A DNA stretch of 64,000 nt from the NCBI RefSeq assembly GCF_000424985.1, contig NZ_AUKX01000008.1, positions 1-64,000 on the forward strand, read 5' to 3'. Source of the DNA: Arenibacter latericius DSM 15913. GTDB lineage: Bacteria > Bacteroidota > Bacteroidia > Flavobacteriales > Flavobacteriaceae. Shown piece after piece: positions 1-9,700 of the stretch. Position numbers and translations under genes: made by a program. The notes beneath the pieces are model-generated. The model was not told the DNA's origin. It saw only the letters and a list, made by a program, of their open reading frames with translations, and did not search any database. Numbering within the stretch: the first letter of the stretch is position 1; every line of letters begins with the position of its first letter.

Positions 1-259
1 GGTGAAAAACATCATTAGCATCCTCATATCCCTGCATCAGCATAAATACGCGTTGCTTTAAAAGTTTCTCTATCGTATGGGTGACTAAGATGGGATTGCG
101 ACTATCTGGAATAAATTTACTGAAATACCTGATTAACTTGTGTTCCCGCTCTATTTTCTCCAGTAAAACCAGAGAACCATCAGAACTTATTTCTTCTGCA
201 GAAAAATCTACGGAAATTGATTTTTTACCTCGGTAGAAAACTGTATTTTTAGTACTCAA
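1..259 (-). CDS. IS1380-type transposase, N-terminal part (cut by window edge)
   Basis: Reading leftwards from a TTG at 259, an open frame of about 86 codons runs off the window. It contains the N-terminal signature known from IS1380 transposases: a segment like SSDGSLVLLEKIE, then IPDSRNPILVTHTIEKLL, then QRVYALMQGYEDANDVF. The last matches the conserved GYEDANDL region of that family. The DDE catalytic residues lie further on, outside the window. TTG is chosen because a stop codon lies just upstream in frame and no ATG precedes the conserved region. Whether the copy is intact cannot be judged. The TTG lies in one arm of an imperfect inverted repeat (258-329). Confidence 0.75.
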   Translation of the reverse strand, partial: MSTKNTVFYRGKKSISVDFSAEEISSDGSLVLLEKIEREHKLIRYFSKFIPDSRNPILVTHTIEKLLKQRVFMLMQGYEDANDVFH

Positions 260-329
260 AATTGGGTGATTTTAGTGTTAGTAAAGATGCCTGTAAGCTC
301 TTTAAATATAACACTTTACACCCAATTTT
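258..329 (-). repeat. Imperfect inverted repeat over the transposase start
   Basis: The arm aaaattgggtg at 258-268 is repeated in inverted form as cacccaatttt at 319-329. An inner pair, agtgtta near 274-280 and taacact near 309-315, extends the match. In a transcript entering from outside the element, this hairpin would cover the TTG start at 257-259. Some insertion sequences use such a structure to suppress translation from read-through transcripts. That role is inferred here. Confidence 0.5.
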
Positions 330-460
330 ACTATATACCCATGAATTATCCGGGTTATGCTAATCAAAAATCTTTGTCCCTGATCCTGATCGGAAGAGAC
401 CTAGCCCCCGAAGCATCGAATATTGACTCGATTAAACCTAGAACAAGTACCCCTATATAA

Positions 461-1264
461 ATGAGTGCGGAGACCATAAATATAGTCCCGATTACCAAAG
501 ACATAGTTTCTAATAAACATGGAGACCTCTACTGTTTTTGCTGGATTAGAAACGGAGTTTCCTCCATAGAAATCGACAACAAAGAGTACTACAATGTATC
601 TAACTCCATATTTTTATTGAATCCTCGGCATACTTGGAAAATAAATAAACCAAATAACGAAAACTCCTCTGGCTATCTTCTTTATTTACCCCAAGAGGCA
701 TTGGATCATCCTCTTATTAACAAACTACATATCACCGAAGTACAACTCTTTGTTTCCGAGCAAATTCCAAAGATAAACTTAGCCCCAGGTATTGAAAAAA
801 GGATAGAAGCAATTTTGGAAATGATGGACGAACTCCTAGGCTCTCATCTCAACCACAAAGAAGATGCGCTACTATCCCTACTACACACCTTTTTTGTGTA
901 CTGTGACGGACAGTGTAACATTAAATCCATTATGGCAGAAAATAATGCCAAAAAGACGCTCGTCTACAAATTTAAAAGATTGGTCAATCATAAATTCTCT
1001 GAATATCACGAAGTAACAGATTACGCTAAATCTCTAAATGTGTCTAACAAATACCTTAATCAATGTGTAAAAGAAGTCCTTGGTGTTAATGCCAAAAAAG
1101 TGATTACGGAACAACGAATAATGAGATCTAGGCACGAGTTAAAGTTTACTGATAAATCTATCAAAGAAATATGCTTTCAATTGGGATTTTCCTCCCCAGA
1201 CTATTTCAGTTATTTTTTTAAAAAACACACTGGCATTACCCCCACCACATTAAGACAGGCCTAA
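461..1264 (+). CDS. AraC family transcriptional regulator
   Basis: This 267-residue protein has the two-part layout of AraC regulators. The N-terminal 140 residues look like a cupin-type sensor, with strands such as GVSSIEIDNKEYYNV. The C-terminal 95 residues form a double helix-turn-helix: first helix pair at YHEVTDYAKSLNVSNKYLNQ, second ending in the family signature GFSSPDYFSYFFKKHTGITP near residues 242-261. It should bind DNA as an activator or repressor; the ligand is unknown. The ATG directly follows an in-frame TAA, so no longer start is possible. The neighbouring cupin gene begins 81 bp downstream and may be its target. The IS1380 remnant just upstream may affect its expression. Confidence 0.88.
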   Translation: MSAETINIVPITKDIVSNKHGDLYCFCWIRNGVSSIEIDNKEYYNVSNSIFLLNPRHTWKINKPNNENSSGYLLYLPQEALDHPLINKLHITEVQLFVSEQIPKINLAPGIEKRIEAILEMMDELLGSHLNHKEDALLSLLHTFFVYCDGQCNIKSIMAENNAKKTLVYKFKRLVNHKFSEYHEVTDYAKSLNVSNKYLNQCVKEVLGVNAKKVITEQRIMRSRHELKFTDKSIKEICFQLGFSSPDYFSYFFKKHTGITPTTLRQA

Positions 1265-1345
1265 GTTCCTAATTTCTATAGATATGCCGTAATATTCGCA
1301 GTTTTCGAAAGTGATTATTCCCTTAACTTACAGTAAAACAATATT

Positions 1346-1891
1346 ATGGACAGAAAGAAATTTATACAGCATTCCTCTTTAGGCTTTGCATTAGCCTTGA
1401 TACCAGGAACATTACAAGCGAAAGGATTCCCAACAACTAAAAATGACCCATTAAACAACAAGCCAAAAATAGTCGCTGATGAAGAAGGTGAGGTATTAAA
1501 CGTTATAGGGGACATCCAGACCCACAAACTTTCAGGGAAGGACACGGGCAACCAAATTGCAGAATGGGTAAATAATGTCCCACCCGGAGTGGGCATACCA
1601 CCGCATATACACACCAAGGAAGACGAAATTTTCAGGGTGGTGAAAGGACAGGTCGAAATAATGGTAGGTGGGGAAATTACCATTTTAAATGAAGGCGATA
1701 TAGCCTTTGCACCAAAAAACATTCCTCATTCCTGGAAGGTTATAGGAACAAAAAATGCTCAAATGTGTACTTCAGCATTTCCTGCCGGGATCGAGGAAAT
1801 GTTTATGGAATTATCCAAACTCCCCGAAGGCCCACCAGATTTTGATAAGGTAGCCGAAATTTGCGGAAAACATGGAATAAGCTTTATATAA
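1346..1891 (+). CDS. Exported cupin-domain protein
   Basis: This 181-residue protein starts with a basic RKK stretch and a hydrophobic segment (residues 11-25), a Tat- or Sec-like export signal, so it probably acts in the periplasm. Residues 75-145 form one cupin barrel. Cupin motif 1 is visible as HIHTKEDE (His87, His89, Glu94) followed by a glycine at 101. Motif 2 is visible as GDIAFAPKNIPHSW with His128, giving a plausible metal site. Single-domain cupins bind or transform many small ligands, so no substrate can be named. It lies downstream of the AraC gene on the same strand. Confidence 0.8.
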   Translation: MDRKKFIQHSSLGFALALIPGTLQAKGFPTTKNDPLNNKPKIVADEEGEVLNVIGDIQTHKLSGKDTGNQIAEWVNNVPPGVGIPPHIHTKEDEIFRVVKGQVEIMVGGEITILNEGDIAFAPKNIPHSWKVIGTKNAQMCTSAFPAGIEEMFMELSKLPEGPPDFDKVAEICGKHGISFI

Positions 1892-2150
1892 CAAAAGATT
1901 CATTGTGAAATAACGCTAGTACACTGATTAACTCAGGAATCCCCCCTTTGTTAATTACTTGCTAGTGTTCTAGTAATAGCAAACGGCATTACCCTATTCC
2001 ATTTATAATTTTAGCCAATTTGTATTTACCCTCTATAGGCATATCATTCACAAAAATTTCTATGCCCCGGTTAAGCTCCATAAAACTCTTTTGAAAGAAG
2101 TTTTCATTCCCAAGGAGATTATTATCTTTAAGGCATTAAAAGGGATAATA

Positions 2151-3650
2151 ATGAATAGAATTTACTCGATTGTATTAGTTTTTAGCGTTTTTATTTTTTC
2201 CATAAATGCCCAACAGCTTAATACTAGTATGGATACAACGGTAACCACTTCTGGACAGGTTACCATAAAAGGGGTACCAGTAAAATATAAGGCTACAACC
2301 GGAAAACAGCCGGTGTGGAATGATAAGGGAGAAATTATTGCAGGTCTCCATTACACTTTTTACGAGCGATCTGGTATTACGGACAAGTCCAAAAGACCCC
2401 TTGTTATTTCCTTTAATGGTGGTCCTGGGTCAGCATCTGTTTGGATGCATATAGCCTATACCGGACCTAAAATCCTTTCCATTGATGATGAAGGTTACCC
2501 CCTACAGCCCTACGGCATTAAAGATAATCCCCATTCTATTTTAGATGTAGCGGATATTGTCTACGTAAACCCTGTAAACACCGGATATTCCCGTGCGGTC
2601 AACACCATGGATAAAGGAGAAATGGCAAAAAACTTCTTTGGAGTAAAACAAGATATTAAATATTTAGCCAGTTGGATAGATACCTTTGTCACCCGTGAAA
2701 ACCGATGGGCTTCTCCAAAATATTTAATTGGTGAGAGTTACGGTACTCCAAGGGTATCTGGACTTTCTCTAGAGTTACAGAACGCACATTGGATGTATTT
2801 AAACGGGATTATCCTAGTATCACCAACCGGTTTAGGGATAGAACGTGGCACCGCAGTTGAAGCTGCTAATCTACTTCCCTATTATGCGGCAACAGCTTGG
2901 TATTTTAAGAAACTTCCAACGGATCTTCAAGGGAAAGATTTAACCGATATGTTACCAGAAGTGGAAGAATATACGGTAAACCAATTAATTCCGGCAATGG
3001 TCAAAGGTGGCTTTTTACCCCAAACAGAAAAGCAACAAATCGCTGCCCAAATAGCTAGATATACCGGATTGTCTAAAAAAGTAATTTTAGAACATAACTT
3101 AAGAATCCCAAAAGGGTTTTTCTGGAAAGAATTGCTTCGCGATGAGGGCTTTACCGTAGGAAGGCTAGATTCTAGATATCTTGGTATAGATAAGATGGAT
3201 GCAGGTGACCGTCCAGATTATTCAGCGGAGCTTAGCAGTTGGTTACATTCTTTTACCCCAGCGATTAATTACTATATGAAAAATCACCTAAAATATGAGA
3301 CGGACCTAAAGTATAATATGTTTGGCCCCGTACATCCTTGGGATAGAAGCAACAATACTACCGCAGAGGATCTACGTAAAGCCATGGCACAAAACCCCTA
3401 TTTAAAAGTTCTAGTACAAGCGGGATATTACGATGGAGGAACAGATTACTTTAACTCTAAATACAACCTATGGCAAATGGATCCTAGCGGAAAATTAAAG
3501 GACCGTATGAGTTGGAAAGGATATAGAAGCGGACATATGATGTACTTGAGAAGTGAGGATTTGGCAACTTCTAATGAACATATACGGGAATTTATTAAGC
3601 AAGCTACTCCTGAGGAAGGTGCGCCTGCCCAGTATACTAGGAAGAAATAG
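2151..3650 (+). CDS. Secreted S10-family serine carboxypeptidase
   Basis: This alpha/beta-hydrolase peptidase of family S10 should remove C-terminal residues from peptides outside the cytoplasm. From the ATG at 2151 the protein is 499 residues with a clear signal peptide ending near INAQ (residue 21). A TTG 60 bp upstream would add a non-signal leader, so 2151 is preferred. Family marks are NGGPGSAS (about residues 89-96), which carries the oxyanion region, and GESYG with the nucleophile Ser196. An acidic segment DGGTDYF supplies the likely Asp, and SGHMMYL the likely catalytic His462. The length is normal for the family. The gene appears to stand alone. Confidence 0.88.
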   Translation: MNRIYSIVLVFSVFIFSINAQQLNTSMDTTVTTSGQVTIKGVPVKYKATTGKQPVWNDKGEIIAGLHYTFYERSGITDKSKRPLVISFNGGPGSASVWMHIAYTGPKILSIDDEGYPLQPYGIKDNPHSILDVADIVYVNPVNTGYSRAVNTMDKGEMAKNFFGVKQDIKYLASWIDTFVTRENRWASPKYLIGESYGTPRVSGLSLELQNAHWMYLNGIILVSPTGLGIERGTAVEAANLLPYYAATAWYFKKLPTDLQGKDLTDMLPEVEEYTVNQLIPAMVKGGFLPQTEKQQIAAQIARYTGLSKKVILEHNLRIPKGFFWKELLRDEGFTVGRLDSRYLGIDKMDAGDRPDYSAELSSWLHSFTPAINYYMKNHLKYETDLKYNMFGPVHPWDRSNNTTAEDLRKAMAQNPYLKVLVQAGYYDGGTDYFNSKYNLWQMDPSGKLKDRMSWKGYRSGHMMYLRSEDLATSNEHIREFIKQATPEEGAPAQYTRKK

Positions 3651-3707
3651 CGCTATAAAATGACTATTAATTGGTTAGCTGAAGGCTAATTGCTATTACT
3701 AAAAACT

Positions 3708-3962
3708 ATGAGGAAATTTAAAGGTGCTTTATTACTAATTATAGCGATCTTTCTCTCCATAATGCTTGGCATAGCAATATTGGATCCAAAACCTGCATTA
3801 ATAGAAATAATTTCAGTAGAAATAACCGCCTACAATCTTGGCAGGATTGTAGGTTACTTTATACCCTGGCTGCTAAGTTTTATTTTGATTTTCCTTTCCT
3901 TTAAATTTGGGGTCACATTTTTGTTTAAAAAACAACCACAGTCAAATAACGAACTAGATTAA
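3708..3962 (+). CDS. Small two-helix membrane protein
   Basis: From the ATG at 3708 this encodes 84 residues with two strongly hydrophobic segments, about residues 6-26 and 48-72. The cytoplasmic tails are basic and polar, ending in QSNNELD. A TTG 18 bp upstream would add only MLLLKT. No family is recognised. It follows the S10 peptidase by about 57 bp, so co-transcription is possible but nothing ties the functions together. Confidence 0.6.
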   Translation: MRKFKGALLLIIAIFLSIMLGIAILDPKPALIEIISVEITAYNLGRIVGYFIPWLLSFILIFLSFKFGVTFLFKKQPQSNNELD

Positions 3963-4247
3963 TTTCTAAGTTTTATCGGCATTTACGGTTCCACTTCATC
4001 CTGATCTACTGACGGTAATAAGAATGAAGTCCGCCTAGCGTGAGCGCTAAGATATTATTAGGTCAACTTTTCTGAAAAATGCCGAAATCCCACAACCGTT
4101 TTCCACATTTAACATTAGAAAGATTTTCAGACTAAAAGATTACCAATGCCATTTGTTTGAAAAATTTGTAATTCTAAACGGTAGTTCAGCGAACAAATTA
4201 GGAAATTATCAATTTTTTAACTTTTTTTATGATTAAAGGCTACGATA
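3963..4247. other. Intergenic region with nested inverted repeats
   Basis: No gene was recognised in this stretch. It holds three pairs that could stack as one folded RNA: an outer pair cggcattt (3977-3984) with aaatgccg (4077-4084), an inner pair acttcat (3993-3999) with atgaagt (4024-4030), and a tight hairpin tagcg/cgcta (4036-4049) with a TGAG loop. The stems are short and may be chance. A structured leader or small RNA is possible but unproven. Confidence 0.3.
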
Positions 4248-6422
4248 TTGTCAAAATCATTAGCACCTTTCCTACTATTCTGTTCGCTTGGTTTTTCCCA
4301 GAGCATCAATTTTGACCAGCTGGATAAGGAAAAATGGTTGCGGTATAATGGTGGAGTGGCTGCAAATACAGTCTACTATGACGGTACCGCTAACAGACAA
4401 GACCTTACCTACTACCTTACTGGCAACCTAAATTTTAATGTAGCCGGACTCTATAATATTCCATTGTCCTTTACCTATTCCAATCAAAATTTCGATTTCC
4501 CCAATCCATTTAACTTTAACAGGCTAAGCTTACATCCTTCCTACAAATGGGCCACCGCGCATATTGGCGATGTAAGCATGAGTTTCTCTCCCTATACTTT
4601 AAGTGGACATCAGTTTACTGGAGGCGGATTTGAACTGAATCCCGAAGGAAAGTTCCAAATCAGTGCTATGTATGGAAGATTTCTAAAAGCTACAGAGTTC
4701 AATGAAGAAGAGTCACGGGCAATAACCGCCTACAAACGTATGGGGTATGGAGTGAAGACCGCTTATGATTTTGAGTTCATGAAACTAGGAGTTATCCTTT
4801 TTAAAGCAGAGGACGATGAAAATTCCATTGAGAATCCTTTTCCAATGGAATTAGGGCTATCACCAAAAGAAAATGCTGTGCTTTCCTTTGAGTCCGAATT
4901 CCGGTTATTAGACAAAGCCCAAATCCGAATAGAATATGCAATTTCCGGAGTTACCGAAGATACTCGCCTCACAGATGCTCCATCTTCCAACGGTATACTT
5001 GGCTTTATACTAAAGGAGAATATCACCACCAATTATTACAATGCCCTAAATGCCTCGTTTAGCTATCCCGCCGGGAACGGCACATTGGGGGTTGGGTATG
5101 AACGTATAGACCCAGAGTACAAGACTTTAGGCGCTTACTATTTTAACAACGACCTAGAAAACATTACCGTAAACGCTAGTCAGACCTTGTTTGATAATAA
5201 GGTGAGCCTTAGTGTAAATGCGGGACTACAAAAAGATAATTTAAACAATGCCAAATCATCAGACCAACAACGTGTTGTAAGTTCAGTAAACCTAAATTAT
5301 ACGGCATCGGAACGATTGGGGATTAATGCCGCCTATTCCAATTTTCAATCCTACACCAATATACGTGATCAGTTCGATTATATTAATCAAGTTGGGGAGT
5401 TCGATAACGTGGACACTTTAAATTACCGACAAATATCACAAAATGCCAACCTCGGTTTTAACTATATGGTGAAAAAGTCTAAAGACCAGCAACATACTGC
5501 TAGCCTAAATATGGTCTATCAAAACTCAAATAACCAACAAGAAGGACAGACTATAGAGGGCGGAAATAATGCCTTCTATAACGGCTCTGCGGCTTATACC
5601 CTAGGATACTTAGAGCGAGCTATGACGGTAACCTTGGCAGCAAACACCTCTTACAATACCATAGGTGCAACAGACAATAGTCTAACCTTGGGCCCAACTA
5701 TAGCTGTGGGAAAACAGTATTTTGACAAAAAACTACGCGCTAATCTTTCTACTTCCTATAACACCTCCTTCGCCAATGGAGAGCAACAGAACAAGGTCTA
5801 TAATTTTAGATTAGGCGGCAATTATGCGCTATTAAAAAAGCATAACCTCAGCCTTAATTTTATGGCACTGTTTAGGAGAACCGACTTAAATAGCTCTCGT
5901 GATATTACCATCACCCTTGGCTACACTTATTCTTTTGACAATTTTAAGTTAGAATTTCAGCAGGGAAATCGCAATACCCAAAATCGCAACAGCAGCTCCA
6001 AGGAAAGCACCCTAAATTTTCGCTATAGAAACGTCACTTATAGTGGCACCATTCCAGAAATTAATCGACAATTAACCCTCGTTTTCCAAAGTCCACAGTT
6101 TGCTAATATCCCACAATATAAAAAGGATGAATTAGGCATGTTATTGGCATGGGTAAAAGCGCAGCGAACAGTCGGGGATTATAAAGAAAAGGCTTTAGCA
6201 TTTTTACAAGCCTTGTACGATTATGGGGATTTTAAAGCCCTATTTAATACCTCCCTTTTTAAGGTGATATCTAGAATTAAACTAGATATGAGAAAAATTG
6301 ATTTTAAACTAGAGAAGCTTTACGTAGAGACCAAGGTTAAACGTGATGAACACCCTTTAACCAGAAACACAGACAATCTAAAATCCACTAAAAAAGAACA
6401 AAGTGATTACATCCAATTATAA
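4248..6422 (+). CDS. Outer-membrane beta-barrel protein with helical C-terminal tail
   Basis: The 724-residue product starts with a signal peptide (cleavage likely after CSLGFSQ, near residue 18). About 580 residues follow with alternating hydrophobic and polar positions and frequent aromatic girdles, typical of a large outer-membrane barrel. After about residue 605 the pattern changes to a charged, helix-like tail (for example YKEKALAFLQALYDYGDF and later lysine-rich segments), which is unusual for a barrel. No TonB plug or SusC signature is seen. The start is TTG; the ATG at 4229 is in another frame. With the 78-aa gene, the fibronectin-type gene and the secreted gene downstream it forms a same-strand cluster, so an anchor or export role for the large surface protein is a reasonable inference. 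Confidence 0.7.
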   Translation: MSKSLAPFLLFCSLGFSQSINFDQLDKEKWLRYNGGVAANTVYYDGTANRQDLTYYLTGNLNFNVAGLYNIPLSFTYSNQNFDFPNPFNFNRLSLHPSYKWATAHIGDVSMSFSPYTLSGHQFTGGGFELNPEGKFQISAMYGRFLKATEFNEEESRAITAYKRMGYGVKTAYDFEFMKLGVILFKAEDDENSIENPFPMELGLSPKENAVLSFESEFRLLDKAQIRIEYAISGVTEDTRLTDAPSSNGILGFILKENITTNYYNALNASFSYPAGNGTLGVGYERIDPEYKTLGAYYFNNDLENITVNASQTLFDNKVSLSVNAGLQKDNLNNAKSSDQQRVVSSVNLNYTASERLGINAAYSNFQSYTNIRDQFDYINQVGEFDNVDTLNYRQISQNANLGFNYMVKKSKDQQHTASLNMVYQNSNNQQEGQTIEGGNNAFYNGSAAYTLGYLERAMTVTLAANTSYNTIGATDNSLTLGPTIAVGKQYFDKKLRANLSTSYNTSFANGEQQNKVYNFRLGGNYALLKKHNLSLNFMALFRRTDLNSSRDITITLGYTYSFDNFKLEFQQGNRNTQNRNSSSKESTLNFRYRNVTYSGTIPEINRQLTLVFQSPQFANIPQYKKDELGMLLAWVKAQRTVGDYKEKALAFLQALYDYGDFKALFNTSLFKVISRIKLDMRKIDFKLEKLYVETKVKRDEHPLTRNTDNLKSTKKEQSDYIQL

Positions 6423-6467
6423 GCAGATCACAAAGAGAGGAGTCAGAAATTATTTGGACATCGATGG

Positions 6468-6704
6468 ATGGAGAAAGAATTTGCCCAATATAATTCCATA
6501 GCGGTAGTAGAAACCCCCTATGGACATCTAAAAGGATTCATGGACCGCATTACAACAAAAGCATATCGGTTATACGAGAAAAATGGAGATTTAGAAAAGC
6601 TAGAGTACTTGTTAGAAAACGAAATAATTGATTATTACTATAAAAAATCTATTGGTACGGTTAACCCAGATGCCTATGAGTTGAGATATATAAACAAGAA
6701 CTAA
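6468..6704 (+). CDS. Small protein of unknown function, 78 aa
   Basis: This short frame encodes a charged, tyrosine-rich soluble protein with no signal peptide or membrane segment. It begins 45 bp after the barrel gene and ends 49 bp before the large fibronectin-type gene. That placement in a same-strand cluster supports it being real. No family is recognised. A cytoplasmic accessory or regulatory role would be only a guess. Confidence 0.5.
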   Translation: MEKEFAQYNSIAVVETPYGHLKGFMDRITTKAYRLYEKNGDLEKLEYLLENEIIDYYYKKSIGTVNPDAYELRYINKN

Positions 6705-6753
6705 TAGGATTTTTGAAACCGATTCTATTTAGTTCAGTAACAAACGTTGGAAT

Positions 6754-9700
6754 ATGGAAAATGATGGAATTAAATTAATTAGAAAAATACTTATCATATT
6801 AATTATTTCCTTGGGTCCTTTATTAGGAGAGCAAGGGAATGCCTATTCCCAATCATTTCCTGTACAGGTTATCCTTCAGGCCACCCCTCCTCCTCCCATT
6901 TATTTCTCCGAATATGCCGATGCAAGTACCATTAACAGCCCCTTACGAGTACAACTGACCCTGAACGATTTTCAAATCGCTAATAGGGAAGTGCGACTCC
7001 GGGTCTACTTTCAGGGAAATGGCATCAAATTCCGCAGCAACGATATGGTGGTAGGGACAGGTCCACTCTTTTTAGAAGGAGGAAGTCCATTAGTCCTTAC
7101 CAATGTAGACTTGGCACCCTATTTTAAATTTGAAAATATTACAGGCATTTCACCCAACGTGTATGGTAAGGCCATTCCTGAAGGAGCCTATCAATTTTGT
7201 TTTGAAGTATTGGATGCTACCACCGGTAAACAGCTTTCACAAAAAAGCTGTGCGGTCAGCGTCATTTTTCAGAACGATCCCCCGTTCCTGGTTGCACCGA
7301 GTAACGGGAGCACTGTGACCGAGACCAATCCGCAAAACATCATTTTTCAGTGGACTCCTAGGAGTATCAATGTCACCAATGTAGAGTATGAGCTAAGCCT
7401 AGTAGAGATCTGGGATAACGTAATAGACCCACAGGCAGCGTTTTTAAGCTCACCCCCAATATTCCAAACCACTACTACGGGAACCACTTACATCTACGGG
7501 CCGGGAGATCCACTATTGTTATCTGGGAAAAGGTATGCCTGGCGTGTGAAATCCAAAGCAAAACAGGGGACCGAGGAAATTGGGCTTTTTAAAAATCAGG
7601 GGCATAGCGAGATCTTCTCTTTTACGTATGCTGGCAACTGTGAACTTCCAATGGGCCTGAACCACGAAGTAAAGGGCAGTACCAACGCCAACATTATCTG
7701 GGAGGACCTTTCCACAGATGTGCCGGAATATACCGTGCGCTACCGAAAAAAAGGGAAATCCAACGCATGGTTCATTAGTAAGACCACCACCAATCAGCTC
7801 ACCCTTTGGGACCTAAAGGCAGGCACCACCTACGAATACCAATTACAGAAGAAATGTGCGGTAACCGGTAGCGATTGGAGCATGGTAAAACAGTTTACCA
7901 CTTTTATTGTGAACAATCAGGCCAGCATGTACGAATGTGGTATTGTGCCCAATTTTAGCCTAACAAACAAAGAGCCCCTACCCACTATCACCTCTGGGGA
8001 GCAGTTCACTGCTGGAGATTTTCCCATTACCCTTACGAAAGTAAGTGGCGAAAATGGCCGATTCTCAGGGCAAGGCTATGTCACTATTCCTTATCTGAAC
8101 AGCATTAAGGTAGCCGTGAAATTCACCAACGTACTCATCAATACAGAACACCAACTAGCAGAGGGTATGGTAATCACCAAGTACGATCGAGAAATGAAGA
8201 ATATCTTGGATGTTGATGCGGCAATTGATGTGGTTACCGATGCCTATGATGCCGTGGCAGATTTAGGCGATACAGTAGATAATATTTTAAGGGATGTATT
8301 TGGAGAGGAATCAGATGATACTGAGAGTAAAGTAGAGGAGGAATTTGTTAATAACAGTGAACCCAATTCCAATTATGAGGGTGGAACTACTACTATTGAC
8401 AAACAAGTAGAGGCAATAATACCAGGCCAAGACAATTCTGCTATCTCTGATATAGAAACTAACAACAATTTAGATTCAACTGCGGAAAATTTAGACACAT
8501 CCCATACAACATCATATGCATCTGACAATCCAATAAAAACCGATTTAAAGCAAGCCCTAATAAGTTATAAAGTTAATAGATATAAGGACGGGGACATTAT
8601 TGATGTTGCATATCGTAAAAATTTAGACAATCAAAGTTTCGAAGTTTTAAATATCCCCGAAGATGCTAAAATAGTATGGAGCACACATGCTAATATAAAG
8701 GATAGTATATCCGATAATTGGGTCGGTAATGGAACCGGAATAAATCTAGACTTATTCGAATATGAAACGATCATCTTAGAAGCCAAATACTGGTCCCCAG
8801 CGAGCACCTATCCAGACGGTGAACCCAATAATATAAGGGTTGGAATTAGAGTCATAAAAAAACAGTTTGAATTAAAGGAGCTTTATGCAAGACATAGCAA
8901 AAGAAGACTTGCTAAATCAGGGCAAAAGTTATATCTGTTAAATAAAGTTGCTAACAAGGATACATCAAAAAATAAAACCATTGCATATAGTATCACAACA
9001 GATATTAAAATACGGGAAAACAATATCGGTGATTTAAGTCTCCAATGGTACTATGGGAAATCCGATTTACATCCAAAAAACAAGGCTAAGATAAATATCG
9101 AAAGAAAAATTAATTTAAATGATGATAAAACAAACACTACCGTTAGAGCAGGTTACCCAATAGGAGAAAGTAAAAGTATCGATATAGTGTGGGTTGACCC
9201 CGATTACCAGAAATTTGGACTTACTCTGAAATCAAGCTCAAATCCAATCATAAAAAAAGCATTGGAAGCTACTGAAATGACCAAGAGAGCCTCCAAGTTC
9301 TTTGATAAAATACCTTTTATAAAAAAAGCTAAAAGTAAAGGTGCTTTTCAGGAAGGGAAAATCTCTTGGTATTTTGATATTATACCATTTGAAGTTGAGA
9401 AGATAAATAAAGAAGAATCAAATAGTCGTTTTTATTATACAGAAAAGAAGGTTCGGGGTGGCTTCAAAGCCGGACTAAAAGGAGAAACCACAATATGGAC
9501 ATGGGGCGTACCCTACGATAAATTACCTATCCCTAAATGGGCTATTAAAGAAATAAAGGACGTCTTAACTGCTGAAATAAATGTTGTAGCTAAAGCAGAC
9601 GTAACTGGTTCGCTAATTGCAGAAACCACAGAGAAGAAAACTGTAGGTAGTGAAAAATGGCAATTTGTAAGCAAAAACATAAACCCGGCATCTCTAGCCT

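Larger units (their letters stand above)
1..372 (-). mobile_element. Right end of an IS1380-family insertion sequence (partial)
   Basis: The leftmost bases encode the start of an IS1380-type transposase reading leftwards. The element therefore continues beyond the left edge, and only its transposase-5' end is visible. The outer boundary is not certain. The segment around 340-360, which reads cataacccggataattcatg on the minus strand, has the look of IS1380-family terminal sequence, but the opposite end and the target duplication are not visible. The AraC gene begins about 90 bp to the right of this segment, so the insertion may have replaced or moved its upstream control region. Confidence 0.6.

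Noticed and set aside
266-460. Open frame of 64 codons before the AraC gene
   Set aside because: It overlaps the insertion-sequence end, has no recognisable features and stops right at the AraC start.
1914-1975. Broken inverted repeat (ctagtacac with gtgttctag) after the cupin gene
   Set aside because: The stem is interrupted and lacks a T-run, too weak to call a terminator.
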